Notes under the pieces: generated by a model
Told to the model about the DNA's origin: nothing
Databases searched by the model: none
What the model saw: only the letters and a program-made list of their open reading frames with translations
DNA from: Daphnia carinata
Taxonomy: Eukaryota > Arthropoda > Branchiopoda > Diplostraca > Daphniidae
Reading direction: 5' to 3'
NCBI RefSeq assembly: GCF_022539665.2
Contig: NW_026712469.1
Coordinates: 1 to 31,821, forward strand
Length of the DNA: 31,821 nucleotides
Shown: positions 13,238 to 26,100 of the stretch, piece by piece
Layout of the letters: the number at the start of each line of letters is the position of its first letter
Position numbering within the stretch: position 1 is the first letter of the stretch
Translations under genes and position numbers: made by a program

Positions 13238-13339
13238 GATATTGAAACTCACTGTATCATACTATATTCACATTGAATACACGTATATTTGATACTGTTT
13301 AAAAATGAATACACGTATATTTGATACTGTTTGAATGTA
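13238..13339 (+). repeat. 102 bp unit: full copy plus 32 bp partial copy
   Basis: After a K-like copy ending 'gatactgttt', the sequence reads 'aaaaatgaatacacg' and then repeats the second half of a monomer from about position 38. It is a truncated extra copy joined through an A-rich junction. It lies at the entrance to the most mutated part of the array. Confidence 0.8.
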
Positions 13340-15087
13340 GATCATGAAACTGATTCTATAACACTATATTCACATTGAATACACGTATATTTGATGTTGT
13401 TTGAATGTAGATCATGAAACTCACTGTATCACACTATATTCACATTGAATACACGTATATTTGATACTGTTTGAATGTAGATCATGAAACTGATTCTATA
13501 ACACTATATTCACATTGAATACACGTATATTTGATACTGTTTGAATGTAGATCATGAAACTGATTCTATAACACTATATTCACAATTGAATACACGTATA
13601 TTTGATACTGTTTGAATGTAGATATTGAAACTCATTCTATCACACTATATTCACATTGAATACACGTATATTTGATGCTGTTTGAATGTAGATATTGAAA
13701 CTGATTCTATAACACTATATTCACATTGTATACACGTACATTTGATGCTGTTTGAATGTAGATATTGAAACTCACTGTATCACACTATATTCACATTGAA
13801 TACACGTATATTTGATACTGTTTGAATGTAGATCATGAAACTGATTCTATAACACTATATTCACATTGAATACACGTATATTTGATACTGTTTGAATGTA
13901 GATCATGAAACTGATTCTATAACCCTATATTCACATTGAATACACGTATATTTGATGCTGTTTGAATGTAGATATTGAAACTCACTGTATCACACTATAT
14001 TCACATTGAATACACGTATATTTGATACTGTTTGAATGTAGATATGAAACTGCTCTATAACACTATATTCATTGAATACACGTATATTTGATGCTGTTTG
14101 AATGTAGATCATAAAACTGATTCTATAACACTATATTCACATTGAATACACGTATATTTGATACTGTTTGAATGTAGATCATGAAACTGATTCTATAACA
14201 CTATATTCACATTGAATACACACGTATATTTGATACTGTTTGAATGTAGATCATGAAACTTATTCTATAACACCATATTCACATTGAATACACGTATATT
14301 TGATACTGTTTGAATGTAGATCATGAAACTGATTCTATAACAATATATTCACATTGAATACACGTATATTTGATACTGTTTAAATGTAGATCATGAAACT
14401 GATTCTATAACACTATATTCACATTGAATACACGTATATTTGATGCTGTTTGAATGTAGATATTGAAACTCACTGTATCACATTGTATTCACATTGAATA
14501 CACGTATATTTGATACTGTTTGAATGCAGATCATGAAACTGATTCTATAACACTATATTAACATTGAATACACGTATATTTGATACTGCTTGAATGTAGA
14601 TATTGAAACTCACTGTATCATACCATATTCACATTGAATACACGTATATTTGATACTGTTTGAATGTAGATCATGAAACTGATTCTATAACACTATATTC
14701 ACATTGAATACACGTATATTTGATACTGTTTGAATGTAGATCCTGAAACTGATTCTATAACACTATATTCACATTGAATACACGCATATTTGATACTGTT
14801 TGAATGTAGATCATGAACTGATTCTATAACACTATATTCACATTGAATACACGTATATTTGATGCTGTTTGAATGTAGATATTGAAACTGATTCTATCAT
14901 ACTATATTCACATTGAATACACGTATATTTGATACTGTTTAAATGTAGATCATGAAACTGATTCTATAACACTATATTCACATTGAATACACGTATATTG
15001 GATGCTGTTTGAATGTAGATATTGAAACTCACTGTATCATACTATATTCACATTGAATACACGTATATTTGATACTGTTTGAATGTA

Positions 15088-15157
15088 GATCATGAAACTG
15101 ATTCTATAACACAAAATTCAAATTGAATACACTAAAATTTCTTAATGTGGTAATGAG
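15088..15157 (+). repeat. Highly mutated monomer of exact 70 bp length
   Basis: The first 25 or so bases match the consensus. Then 'aaaattcaaattgaatac' replaces the dyad region and 'taaaatttcttaatgtgg' replaces the CpG-containing and position-57 region. The copy remains exactly 70 bp and aligns without gaps, so the changes are substitutions. The CpG and part of the dyad are lost, and the next copy's head is also altered ('tataatg'). Neighbouring copies are close to consensus. It could be a relic of an older subfamily. Confidence 0.82.
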
Positions 15158-15716
15158 TATAATGAAACTGATTGTATCACACTATATTCACATTGAATAC
15201 ACGTATATTTGATGCTGTTTGAATGTAGATCATGAAACTGATTCTATAACACTATATTCACATTGAATACACGTATATTTGATACTGTTTGAATGTAGAT
15301 CATGAAACTGATTCTATAACACTATATTCACATTGAATACACGTATATTTGATACTGTTTGAATGTAGGTCATGAAACTGATTCTATAACACTATATTCA
15401 CATTGATATACGTACATTTGATGCTGTTTGAATGTAGATCACGAAACTCACTGTATCATACTATATTCACATTGAATACACGTATATTTGATGCTGTTTG
15501 AATGTAGATATTGAAACTCACTGTATCACACTGTATTCACATTGAATACACGTATATTTGATGCTGTTTGAATGTAGATATTGAAACTGATTCTATAACA
15601 CTATATTCACATTGAATACACGTATATTTGATACCGTTTGAATGTAGATCATGAAACTGCTTCTATAACACTATATTGACATTGAATACACGTATATTTG
15701 ATACTGTTTGAATGTA

Positions 15717-15789
15717 GATCATGAAACTGATTATAACACTATATTGAATGCATTTTTGAATACACGTAATATTTGATGATTGGAATGTA
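15717..15789 (+). repeat. 73 bp degenerate monomer
   Basis: The middle is shortened ('gattataacac'), the core reads 'tattgaatgcatttttgaat' in place of the dyad, the CpG region has an extra base ('cgtaatattt'), and the tail is 'gatgattggaatg'. All changes are small substitutions and indels within satellite sequence. It is the second strongly decayed copy in Block IV. Confidence 0.78.
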
Positions 15790-16558
15790 GATATGAACTG
15801 ATTCTATAACACTATATTCACATTGAATACACGTATATTTGATACTGTTTGAATGTAGATCGTGAAACTGATTCTATAACACTATATTCACATTGAATAC
15901 ACGTATATTTGATACTGTTTAAATGTAGATCATGAAACTGATTCTATAACACTATATTGACATTGAATACACGTATATTTGATACTGTTTGAATGTAGAT
16001 CATGAAACTGATTCTATAACACTATATTCACATTGAATACACGTATATTTGATACTGCTTGAATGTAGATCATGAAACCGATTCTATAACACTATATTCA
16101 CATTGAATACACGTATATTTGATGCTGTTTGAATGTAGATCATGAAACTTATTCTATAAACACTATATTCACATTGAATACACGTATATTTGATGCTGTT
16201 TGAATGTAGATCATGAAACTATCTTTATAGCACTATATTCACATTGAATGAACGTATATTTGATGCTGTTTGAATGTAGATATTGAAACTCACTGTATCA
16301 CACTATATTCACATTGAATACACGTATATTTGATACTGTTTGAATGTATATCATGAAACTGATTCTATAACACTATATTCACATGGAATACACGTATATT
16401 TGATACTGTTTGAATGTAGATCATGAAATTGATTCTATAACACTATATTCACATTGAATACACGTATATTTGATGCTGTTTGAATGTAGATCATGAAACT
16501 GATTCTATAACACTATATTCACATTGAATACACGTATATTTGATGCTGTTTGAATGTA

Positions 16559-19500
16559 GATATTGAAACTCATATCACACTATATTCACATTGAATACAC
16601 GTATATTTGATGCTGTTTGAATGTAGATATTGAAACTGATTCTATAACACTATATTCACATTGAATACACGTATATTTGATGCTGTTTGAATGTAGATAT
16701 GAAACTGATTCTATAACACTATATTCACATTGAATACACGTATATTTGATGCTGTTTGAATGTAGATATTGAAACTGATTCTATAACACTATATTCACAT
16801 TGAATACACGTATATTTGATGCTGTTTGAATGTAGATATTGAAACTGATTCTATAACACTATATTCACATTGAATACACGTATATTTGATGCTGTTTGAA
16901 TGTAGATATTGAAACTGATTCTATAACACTATATTCACATTGAATACACGTATATTTGATGCTGTTTGAATGTAGATATTGAAACTGATTCTATAACACT
17001 ATATTCACATTGAATACACGTATATTTGATGCTGTTTGAATGTAGATATTGAAACTCACTGTATCACACTATATTCACATTGAATACACGTATATTTGAT
17101 GCTGTTTGAATGTAGATATTGAAACTGATTCTATAACACTATATTCACATTGAATACACGTATATTTGATGCTGTTTGAATGTAGATATTGAAACTCATT
17201 CTATAACACTATATTCACATTGAATACACGTATATTTGATGCTTCACATTGAATACGTATATTTGATGCTGTTTGAATGTAGATATTGAAACTGATTCTA
17301 TAACACTATATTCACATTGAATACACGTATATTTGATGCTGTTTGAATGTAGATATTGAAACTCATTCTATAACACTATATTCACATTGAATACACGTAT
17401 ATTTGATGCTGTATGAATGTAGATATTGAAACTGACTGTAACACTATATTCACATTGAATACACGTATATTTGATGCTGTTTGAATGTAGATATTGAAAC
17501 TGATTCTATAACACTATATTCACATTGAATACACGTATATTTGATGCTGTTTGAATGTAGATATTGAAACTGATTCTATAACACTATATTCACATTGAAT
17601 ACACGTATATTTGATGCTGTTTGAATGTAGATATTGAAACTGATTCTATAACACTATATTCACATTGAATACACGTATATTTGATGCTGTTTGAATGTAG
17701 ATATTGAAACTGACTTCTATAACACTATATTCACATTGAATACACGTATATTTGATGCTGTTTGAATGTAGATATTGAAACTGATTCTATAACACTATAT
17801 TCACATTGAATACACGTATATTTGATGCTGTTTGAATGTAGATATTGAAACTCACTGTATAACACTATATTCACATTGAATACACGTATATTTGATGCTG
17901 TTTGAATGTAGATATTGAAACTGATTCTATAACACTATATTCACATTGAATACACGTATATTTGATGCTGTTTGAATGTAGATATTGAAACTGATTCTAT
18001 AACACTATATTCACATTGAATACACGTATATTTGATGCTGTTTGAATGTAGATATTGAAACTGATTCTATAACACTATATTCACATTGAATACACGTATA
18101 TTTGATGCTGTTTGAATGTAGATATTGAAACTGATTCTATAACACTATATTCACATTGAATACACGTATATTTGATGCTGTTTGAATGTAGATATTGAAA
18201 CTGATTCTATAACACTATATTCACATTGAATACACGTATATTTGATGCTGTTTGAATGTAGATATTGAAACTGATTCTATAACACTATATTCACATTGAA
18301 TACGTATATTTGATGCTGTTTGAATGTAGATATTGAAACTGATTCTATAACACTATATTCACATTGAATACACGTATATTTGATGCTGTTTGAATGTAGA
18401 TATTGAAACTGATTCTATAACACTATATTCACATTGAATACACGTATATTTGATGCTGTTTGAATGTAGATATTGAAACTGATTCTATAACACTATATTC
18501 ACATTGAATACACGTATATTTGATGCTGTTTGAATGTAGATATTGAAACTGATTCTATAACACTATATTCACATTGAATACACGTATATTTGATGCTGTT
18601 TGAATGTAGATATTGAAACTGATTCTATAACACTATATTCACATTGAATACACGTATATTTGATGCTGTTTGAATGTAGATATTGAAACTGATTCTATAA
18701 CACTATATTCACATTGAATACACGTATATTTGATGCTGTTTGAATGTAGATATTGAAACTGATTCTATAACACTATATTCACATTGAATACACGTATATT
18801 TGATGCTGTTTGAATGTAGATATTGAAACTGATTCTATAACACTATATTCACATTGAATACACGTATATTTGATGCTGTTTGAATGTAGATATTGAAACT
18901 GATTCACTGTATAACACTATATTCACATTGAATACACGTATATTTGATGCTGTTTGAATGTAGATATTGAAACTGATTCTATAACACTATATTCACATTG
19001 AATACACGTATATTTGATGCTGTTTGAATGTAGATATTGAAACTGATTCTATAACACTATATTCACATTGAATACACGTATATTTGATGCTGTTTGAATG
19101 TAGATATTGAAACTGATTCTATAACACTATATTCACATTGAATACACGTATATTTGATGCTGTTTGAATGTAGATATTGAAACTGATTCTATAACACTAT
19201 ATTCACATTGAATACACGTATATTTGATGCTGTTTGAATGTAGATATTGAAACTGATTCTATAACACTATATTCACATTGAATACACGTATATTTGATGC
19301 TGTTTGAATGTAGATATTGAAACTGATTCTATAACACTATATTCACATTGAATACACGTATATTTGATGCTGTTTGAATGTAGATATTGAAACTCACTGT
19401 ATCACACTATATTCACATTGAATACACGTATATTTGATGCTGTTTGAATGTAGATATTGAAACTGATTCTATAACACTATATTCACATTGAATACACGTA

Positions 19501-21284
19501 TATTTGATGCTGTTTGAATGTAGATATTGAAACTGATTCTATAACACTATATTCACATTGAATACACGTATATTTGATGCTGTTTGAATGTAGATATTGA
19601 AACTCATTCTATAACACTATATTCACATTGAATACACGTATATTTGATGCTGTTTGAATGTAGATATTGAAACTGATTCTATAACACTATATTCACATTG
19701 AATACACGTATATTTGATGCTGTTTGAATGTAGATATTGAAACTGATTCTATAACACTATATTCACATTGAATACACGTATATTTGATGCTGTTTGAATG
19801 TAGATATTGAAACTGATTCTATAACACTATATTCACATTGAATACACGTATATTTGATGCTGTTTGAATGTAGATATGAAACTGATTCTATAACACTATA
19901 TTCACATTGAATACACGTATATTTGATGCTGTTTGAATGTAGATATTGAAACTGATTCTATAACACTATATTCACATTGAATACACGTATATTTGATGCT
20001 GTTTGAATGTAGATATTGAAACTGATTCTATAACACTATATTCACATTGAATACACGTATATTTGATGCTGTTTGAATGTAGATAGATTGAAACTCATTC
20101 TGTATCACACTATATTCACATTGAATACACGTATATTTGATGCTGTTTGAATGTAGATATTGAAACTGATTCTATAACACTATATTCACATTGAATACAC
20201 GTATATTTGATGCTGTTTGAATGTAGATATGAAACTGATTCTATAACACTATATTCACATTGAATACACGTATATTTGATGCTGTTTGAATGTAGATATT
20301 GAAACTCACTGATTCTATAACACTATATTCACATTGAATACACGTATATTTGATGCTGTTTGAATGTAGATATTGAAACTGATTCTATAACACTATATTC
20401 ACATTGAATACACGTATATTTGATGCTGTTTGAATGTAGATATTGAAACTCATTCTATCACACTATATTCACATTGAATACACGTATATTTGATGCTGTT
20501 TGAATGTAGATATTGAAACTGATTCTATAACACTATATTCACATTGAATACACGTATATTTGATGCTGTTTGAATGTAGATATTGAAACTGATTCTATAA
20601 CACTATATTCACATTGAATACACGTATATTTGATGCTGTTTGAATGTAGATATTGAAACTGATTCTATAACACTATATTCACATTGAATACACGTATATT
20701 TGATGCTGTTTGAATGTAGATATTGAAACTGATTCTATAACACTATATTCACATTGAATACACGTATATTTGATGCTGTTTGAATGTAGATATTGAAACT
20801 GATTCTATAACACTATATTCACATTGAATACACGTATATTTGATGCTGTTTGAATGTAGATATTGAAACTCACTGTATCTATAACACTATATTCACATTG
20901 AATACACGTATATTTGATGCTGTTTGAATGTAGATATTGAAACTGATTCTATAACACTATATTCACATTGAATACACGTATATTTGATGCTGTTTGAATG
21001 TAGATATTGAAACTGATTCTATAACACTATATTCACATTGAATACACGTATATTTGATGCTGTTTGAATGTAGATATTGAAACTGATTCTGTATAACACT
21101 ATATTCACATTGAATACACGTATATTTGATGCTGTTTGAATGTAGATATTGAAACTGATTCTATAACACTATATTCACATTGAATACACGTATATTTGAT
21201 GCTGTTTGAATGTAGATATTGAAACTGATTCTATAACACTATATTCACATTGAATACACGTATATTTGATGCTGTTTGAATGTA
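16559..21284 (+). repeat. Block V: homogenised type 3 array without GATC sites
   Basis: About 67 copies, nearly all with ATT head, S middle and G57. Runs of consecutive identical copies occur, for example 17909-18290, 18310-18890 and 18960-19380. No CAT head and no A57 is seen, so GATC is absent from 16489 to 21350. Exceptions are a few K or hybrid middles (about 17055, 17850, 18905, 19395 and 20865), three 69 bp heads, a 2 bp core deletion near 18303 and one long unit at 17185. Its uniformity next to the divergent Block IV implies recent local amplification. Confidence 0.88.
17185..17281 (+). repeat. 97 bp monomer with 27 bp internal duplication
   Basis: After a normal copy reaches 'tatatttgatgct', the sequence steps back to 'tcacattgaatacg' and repeats the core up to 'gatgctg'. 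The duplicated core also lacks 2 bases ('aatacgtat' for 'aatacacgtat'). The same 2 bp deletion appears alone near 18303. Confidence 0.8.
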
Positions 21285-22678
21285 GATATTGAAACTGACT
21301 GTATCACTATATTACATTGAATACGTATATTTGATGCTGTTTGAATGTAGATCATACACTGATTCTATAACACTATATCTACATTGAATACACGTATATT
21401 TGATGCTGTTTGAATGTAGATCATGAAACTGATTCTATAACACTATATTCACATTGAATACACGTATATTTGATACTTTTTCAATTTAGATCATGAAACT
21501 GATTGTATCACACCATATTCACATTGAATACACGTATATTTGATGCTGTTTGAATGTAGATATTGAAACTCACTGTATCACACTATATTCACATTGAATA
21601 CACGTATATTTGATGCTGTTTGAATGTAGATATTGAAACTGATTCTATAACACTATATACACATTGAATACACGTATATTTGATGCTGTTTGAATGTAGA
21701 TATTGAAACTCACTGTATCACACTATATTCACATTGAATACACGTATATTTGATGCTGTTTGAATGTAGATATTGAAACTCACTGTATCACACTATATTC
21801 ACTTTGAATACACGTATATTTGATGCTGTTTGAATGTAGATATTGGAACTCACTGTATAACACTATATTCACATTGAATACACGTATATTTGATGCTGTT
21901 TAAATGTAGATCATGAAACTGAATCTATAACACTATATTCACATTGAATACACGTATATTTGATGCTGTTTGAATGTAGATATTGAAACTGATTCTATAA
22001 CACTATATTCACATTGAATACACGTATATTTGATGCTGTTTGAATGTAGATATTGAAACTCACTGTATCACACTATATTCACATTGAATACACGTATATT
22101 TGATGCTGTTTGAATGTAGATATTGAAACTCACTGTATCACACTATATTCACATTGAATACACGTATATTTGATGCTGTTTGAATGTAGATATTGAAACT
22201 CACTGTATCACACTATATTCACATTGAATACAGGTATATTTGATGCTGTTTGAATGTAGATATTGAAACTCACTGTATCACACTATATTCACATTGAATA
22301 CACGTATATTTCATGCTGTTTGAATGTAGATATTGAAACTCACTGTATCACACTATATTCACATTGAATACACGTATATTTGATGCTGTTTGAATGTAGA
22401 TATTGAAACTCACTGTATCACACTATATTCACATTGAATACACGTATATTTGATGCTGTTTGAATGTAGATATTGAAACTCACTGTATAACACTATATTC
22501 ACATTGAATACACGTATATTTGATGCTGTTTGAATGTAGATCATGAAACTCATTCTATAACACTATATTCACATTGAATAAACGTATATTTGATGCTGTT
22601 TGAATGTAGATATTGAAACTGACTGTATCACACTATATTCACATTGAATACACGTATATTTGATGCTGTTTGAATGTA

Positions 22679-22827
22679 GATATTCTATAACACTATATTC
22701 ACATTGAATACACGTATATTTGACTGTATCACACTATATTCACATTGAATACACGTATATTTGATGCTGTTTGAATGTAGATATTGAAACTGATTGTATC
22801 ACACTATATTCTGATTGTTTGAATGTA
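22679..22827 (+). repeat. Cluster of deleted and fused monomers
   Basis: The first unit (22679-22779, 101 bp) lacks 'tgaaactgat' in its head and then jumps from 'tatatttga' directly into 'ctgtatcacac' of another copy, losing the tail and head in between. The next (22780-22827, 48 bp) jumps from 'cactatatt' to 'ctgattgtttgaatg', losing most of the core including dyad and CpG. At least three deletions lie within 150 bp. Confidence 0.82.
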
Positions 22828-23107
22828 GATATTGAAACTGATTCTATAACACTATATTCACATTGAATACACGTATATTTGATGCTGTTTGAATGTAGAT
22901 ATTGAAACTCACTGTATCACACTATATTCACATTGAATACACGTATATTTGATGCTGTTTGAATGTAGATCATGAAACTGATTCTATAACACTATATTCA
23001 CATTGAATACACGTATATTTGATGCTGTTTGAATGTAGATATTGAAACTCACTGTATCACACTATATTCACATTGAATACACGTATATTTGATGCTGTTT
23101 GAATGTA

Positions 23108-23154
23108 GATATGAAACTGATTCTATAACGCTATATTCACATTGTTTGAATGTA
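23108..23154 (+). repeat. 47 bp truncated monomer
   Basis: The copy runs 'gatatgaaac...cgctatattcacattg' and then joins directly to 'tttgaatgta', losing about 22 bp between positions 38 and 61, including the CpG and position 57. The join lies at the 'ttg' shared by 'attgaat' and 'tttgaat', so a short direct repeat (TTGAAT at 36-41 and 62-67) could have mediated the deletion. It marks the boundary with Block VII. Confidence 0.83.
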
Positions 23155-26100
23155 GATCATGAAACTGATTCTATAACACTATATTCACATTGAATACACG
23201 TATATTTGATGCTGTTTGAATGTAGATATTGAAACTGATTGTATCACACTATATTCACATTGAATACACGTATATTTGATACTGTTTGAATGTAGATCAT
23301 GAAACTGATTCTATAACACTATATTCACATTGAATACACGTATATTTGATACTGTTTGAATGTAGATCATGAAACTGATTCTATAACACTATATTCACAT
23401 TGAATACACGTATATTTGATGCTGTTTGAATGTAGATATTGAAACTGATGTATAACACTATATTCACATTGAATACACGTATATTTGATACTGTTTGAAT
23501 GTAGATCATGAAACTGATTCTATAACACTATATTCACATTGAATACACGTATATTTGATACTGTTTGAATGTAGATCATGAAACTGATTCTATAACACTA
23601 TATTCACATTGAATACACGTATATTTGATGCTGTTTGAATGTAGATCATGAAACTGATTCTATAACACTATATTCACATTGAATACACGTATATTTGATA
23701 CTGTTTGAATGTAGATCATGAAACTGATTCTATAACACTATATTCACATTGAATACACGTATATTTGATGCTGTTTGAATGTAGATATTGAAACTCACTG
23801 TATCACACTATATTCACATTGAATACACGTATATTTGATACTGTTTGAATGTAGATCATGAAACTGATTCTATAACACTATATTCACATTGAATACACGT
23901 ATATTTGATACTGTTTGAATGTAGATCATGAAACTGATTCTATAACACTATATTCACATTGAATACACGTATATTTGATACTGTTTGAATGTAGATCATG
24001 AAACTGATTCTATAACACTATATTCACATTGAATACACGTATATTTGATACTGTTTGAATGTAGATCATGAAACTGATTCTATAACACTATATTCACATT
24101 GAATACACGTATATTTGATACTGTTTGAATGTAGATCATGAAACTGATTCTATAACACTATATTCACATTGAATACACGTATATTTGATGCTGTTTGAAT
24201 GTAGATATTGAAACTCACTGTATCACACTATATTCACATTGAATACACGTATATTTGATACTGTTTGAATGTAGATCATGAAACTGATTCTATAACACTA
24301 TATTCACATTGAATACACGTATATTTGATGCTGTTTGAATGTAGATATTGAAACTGATTGTATCACACTATATTCACATTGAATACACGTATATTTGATA
24401 CTGTTTGAATGTAGATCATGAAACTGATTCTATAACACTATATTCACATTGAATACACGTATATTTGATACTGTTTGAATGTAGATATTGAAACTGATTC
24501 TATAACACTATATTCACATTGAATACACGTATATTTGATACTGTTTGAATGTAGATCATGAAACTGATTCTATAACACTATATTCACATTGAATACACGT
24601 ATATTTGATGCTGTTTGAATGTAGATATTGAAACTGATTCTATATCACACTATATTCACATTGAATACACGTATATTTGATACTGTTTGAATGTAGATTG
24701 AAACTGATTCTATAACACTATATTCACATTGAATACACGTATATTTGATGCTGTTTGAATGTAGATCATGAAACTGATTCTATAACACTATATTCACATT
24801 GAATACACGTATATTTGATGCTGTTTGAATGTAGATATTGAAACTGACTGTATCACACTATATTCACATTGAATACACGTATATTTGATACTGTTTGAAT
24901 GTAGATCATGAAACTGATTCTATAACACTATATTCACATTGAATACACGTATATTTGATACTGTTTGAATGTAGATCATGAAACTGATTCTATAACACTA
25001 TATTCACATTGAATACACGTATATTTGATGCTGTTTGAATGTAGATATTGAAACTGATTGTATAACACTATATTCACATTGAATACACGTATATTTGATG
25101 CTGTTTGAATGTAGATCATGAAACTGATTCTATAACACTATATTCACATTGAATACACGTATATTTGATACTGTTTGAATGTAGATCATGAAACTGATTC
25201 TATAACACTATATTCACATTGAATACACGTATATTTGATACTGTTTGAATGTAGATCATGAAACTGATTCTATAACACTATATTCACATTGAATACACGT
25301 ATATTTGATACTGTTTGAATGTAGATCATGAAACTGATTCTATAACACTATATTCACATTGAATACACGTATATTTGATACTGTTTGAATGTAGATCATG
25401 AAACTGATTCTATAACACTATATTCACATTGAATACACGTATATTTGATGCTGTTTGAATGTAGATATTGAAACTGATTCTATAACACTATATTCACATT
25501 GAATACACGTATATTTGATACTGTTTGAATGTAGATCATGAAACTGATTCTATAACACTATATTCACATTGAATACACGTATATTTGATACTGTTTGAAT
25601 GTAGATCATGAAACTGATTCTATAACACTATATTCACATTGAATACACGTATATTTGATGCTGTTTGAATGTAGATATTGAAACTCACTGTATCACACTA
25701 TATTCACATTGAATACACGTATATTTGATACTGTTTGAATGTAGATCATGAAACTGATTCTATAACACTATATTCACATTGAATACACGTATATTTGATG
25801 CTGTTTGAATGTAGATATTGAAACTGATTGTATAACACTATATTCACATTGAATACACGTATATTTGATACTGTTTGAATGTAGATCATGAAACTGATTC
25901 TATAACACTATATTCACATTGAATACACGTATATTTGATGCTGTTAGAATGTAGATATTGAAACTGATTGTATAACACTATATTCACATTGAATACACGT
26001 ATATTTGATACTGTTTGAATGTAGATCATGAAACTGATTCTATAACACTATATTCACATTGAATACACGTATATTTGATACTGTTTGAATGTAGATCATG

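Larger units (their letters stand above)
13238..16558 (+). repeat. Block IV: divergent, poorly homogenised zone
   Basis: About 47 copies, many with private point changes in positions that are invariant elsewhere: 'cacgcatatt' near 14780, 'acacacgtat' near 14220, 'gcttgaatg' near 14590 and 16060, 'caccatatt' near 14272, 'ataccgtttg' near 15630 and 'aacgtatatt' near 16250. The G64-to-A allele ('tttaaatg') recurs here (about 14390, 14938 and 15918). Truncated and highly mutated copies are also present. Elsewhere such changes are rare, so this zone looks older or excluded from recent homogenisation. Confidence 0.83.
21285..23154 (+). repeat. Block VI: K-rich (type 1) run ending in broken copies
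   Basis: The block opens with a 65 bp damaged copy (21285-21349) and several point-mutated copies. From about 21560 to 22500 most copies are ATT-K with G57, including a nearly unbroken K run from about 22050 to 22480. From 22679 the array breaks up into units of 101 and 48 bp, and at 23108 into one of 47 bp. K copies dominate only here; elsewhere they are isolated. No gene is visible. Confidence 0.84.

Noticed and set aside
15088-15177. Mobile element or foreign insertion in the divergent zone
   Set aside because: The copy is exactly 70 bp and aligns without gaps to the consensus. The changes are substitutions, with no terminal repeats or target duplication.
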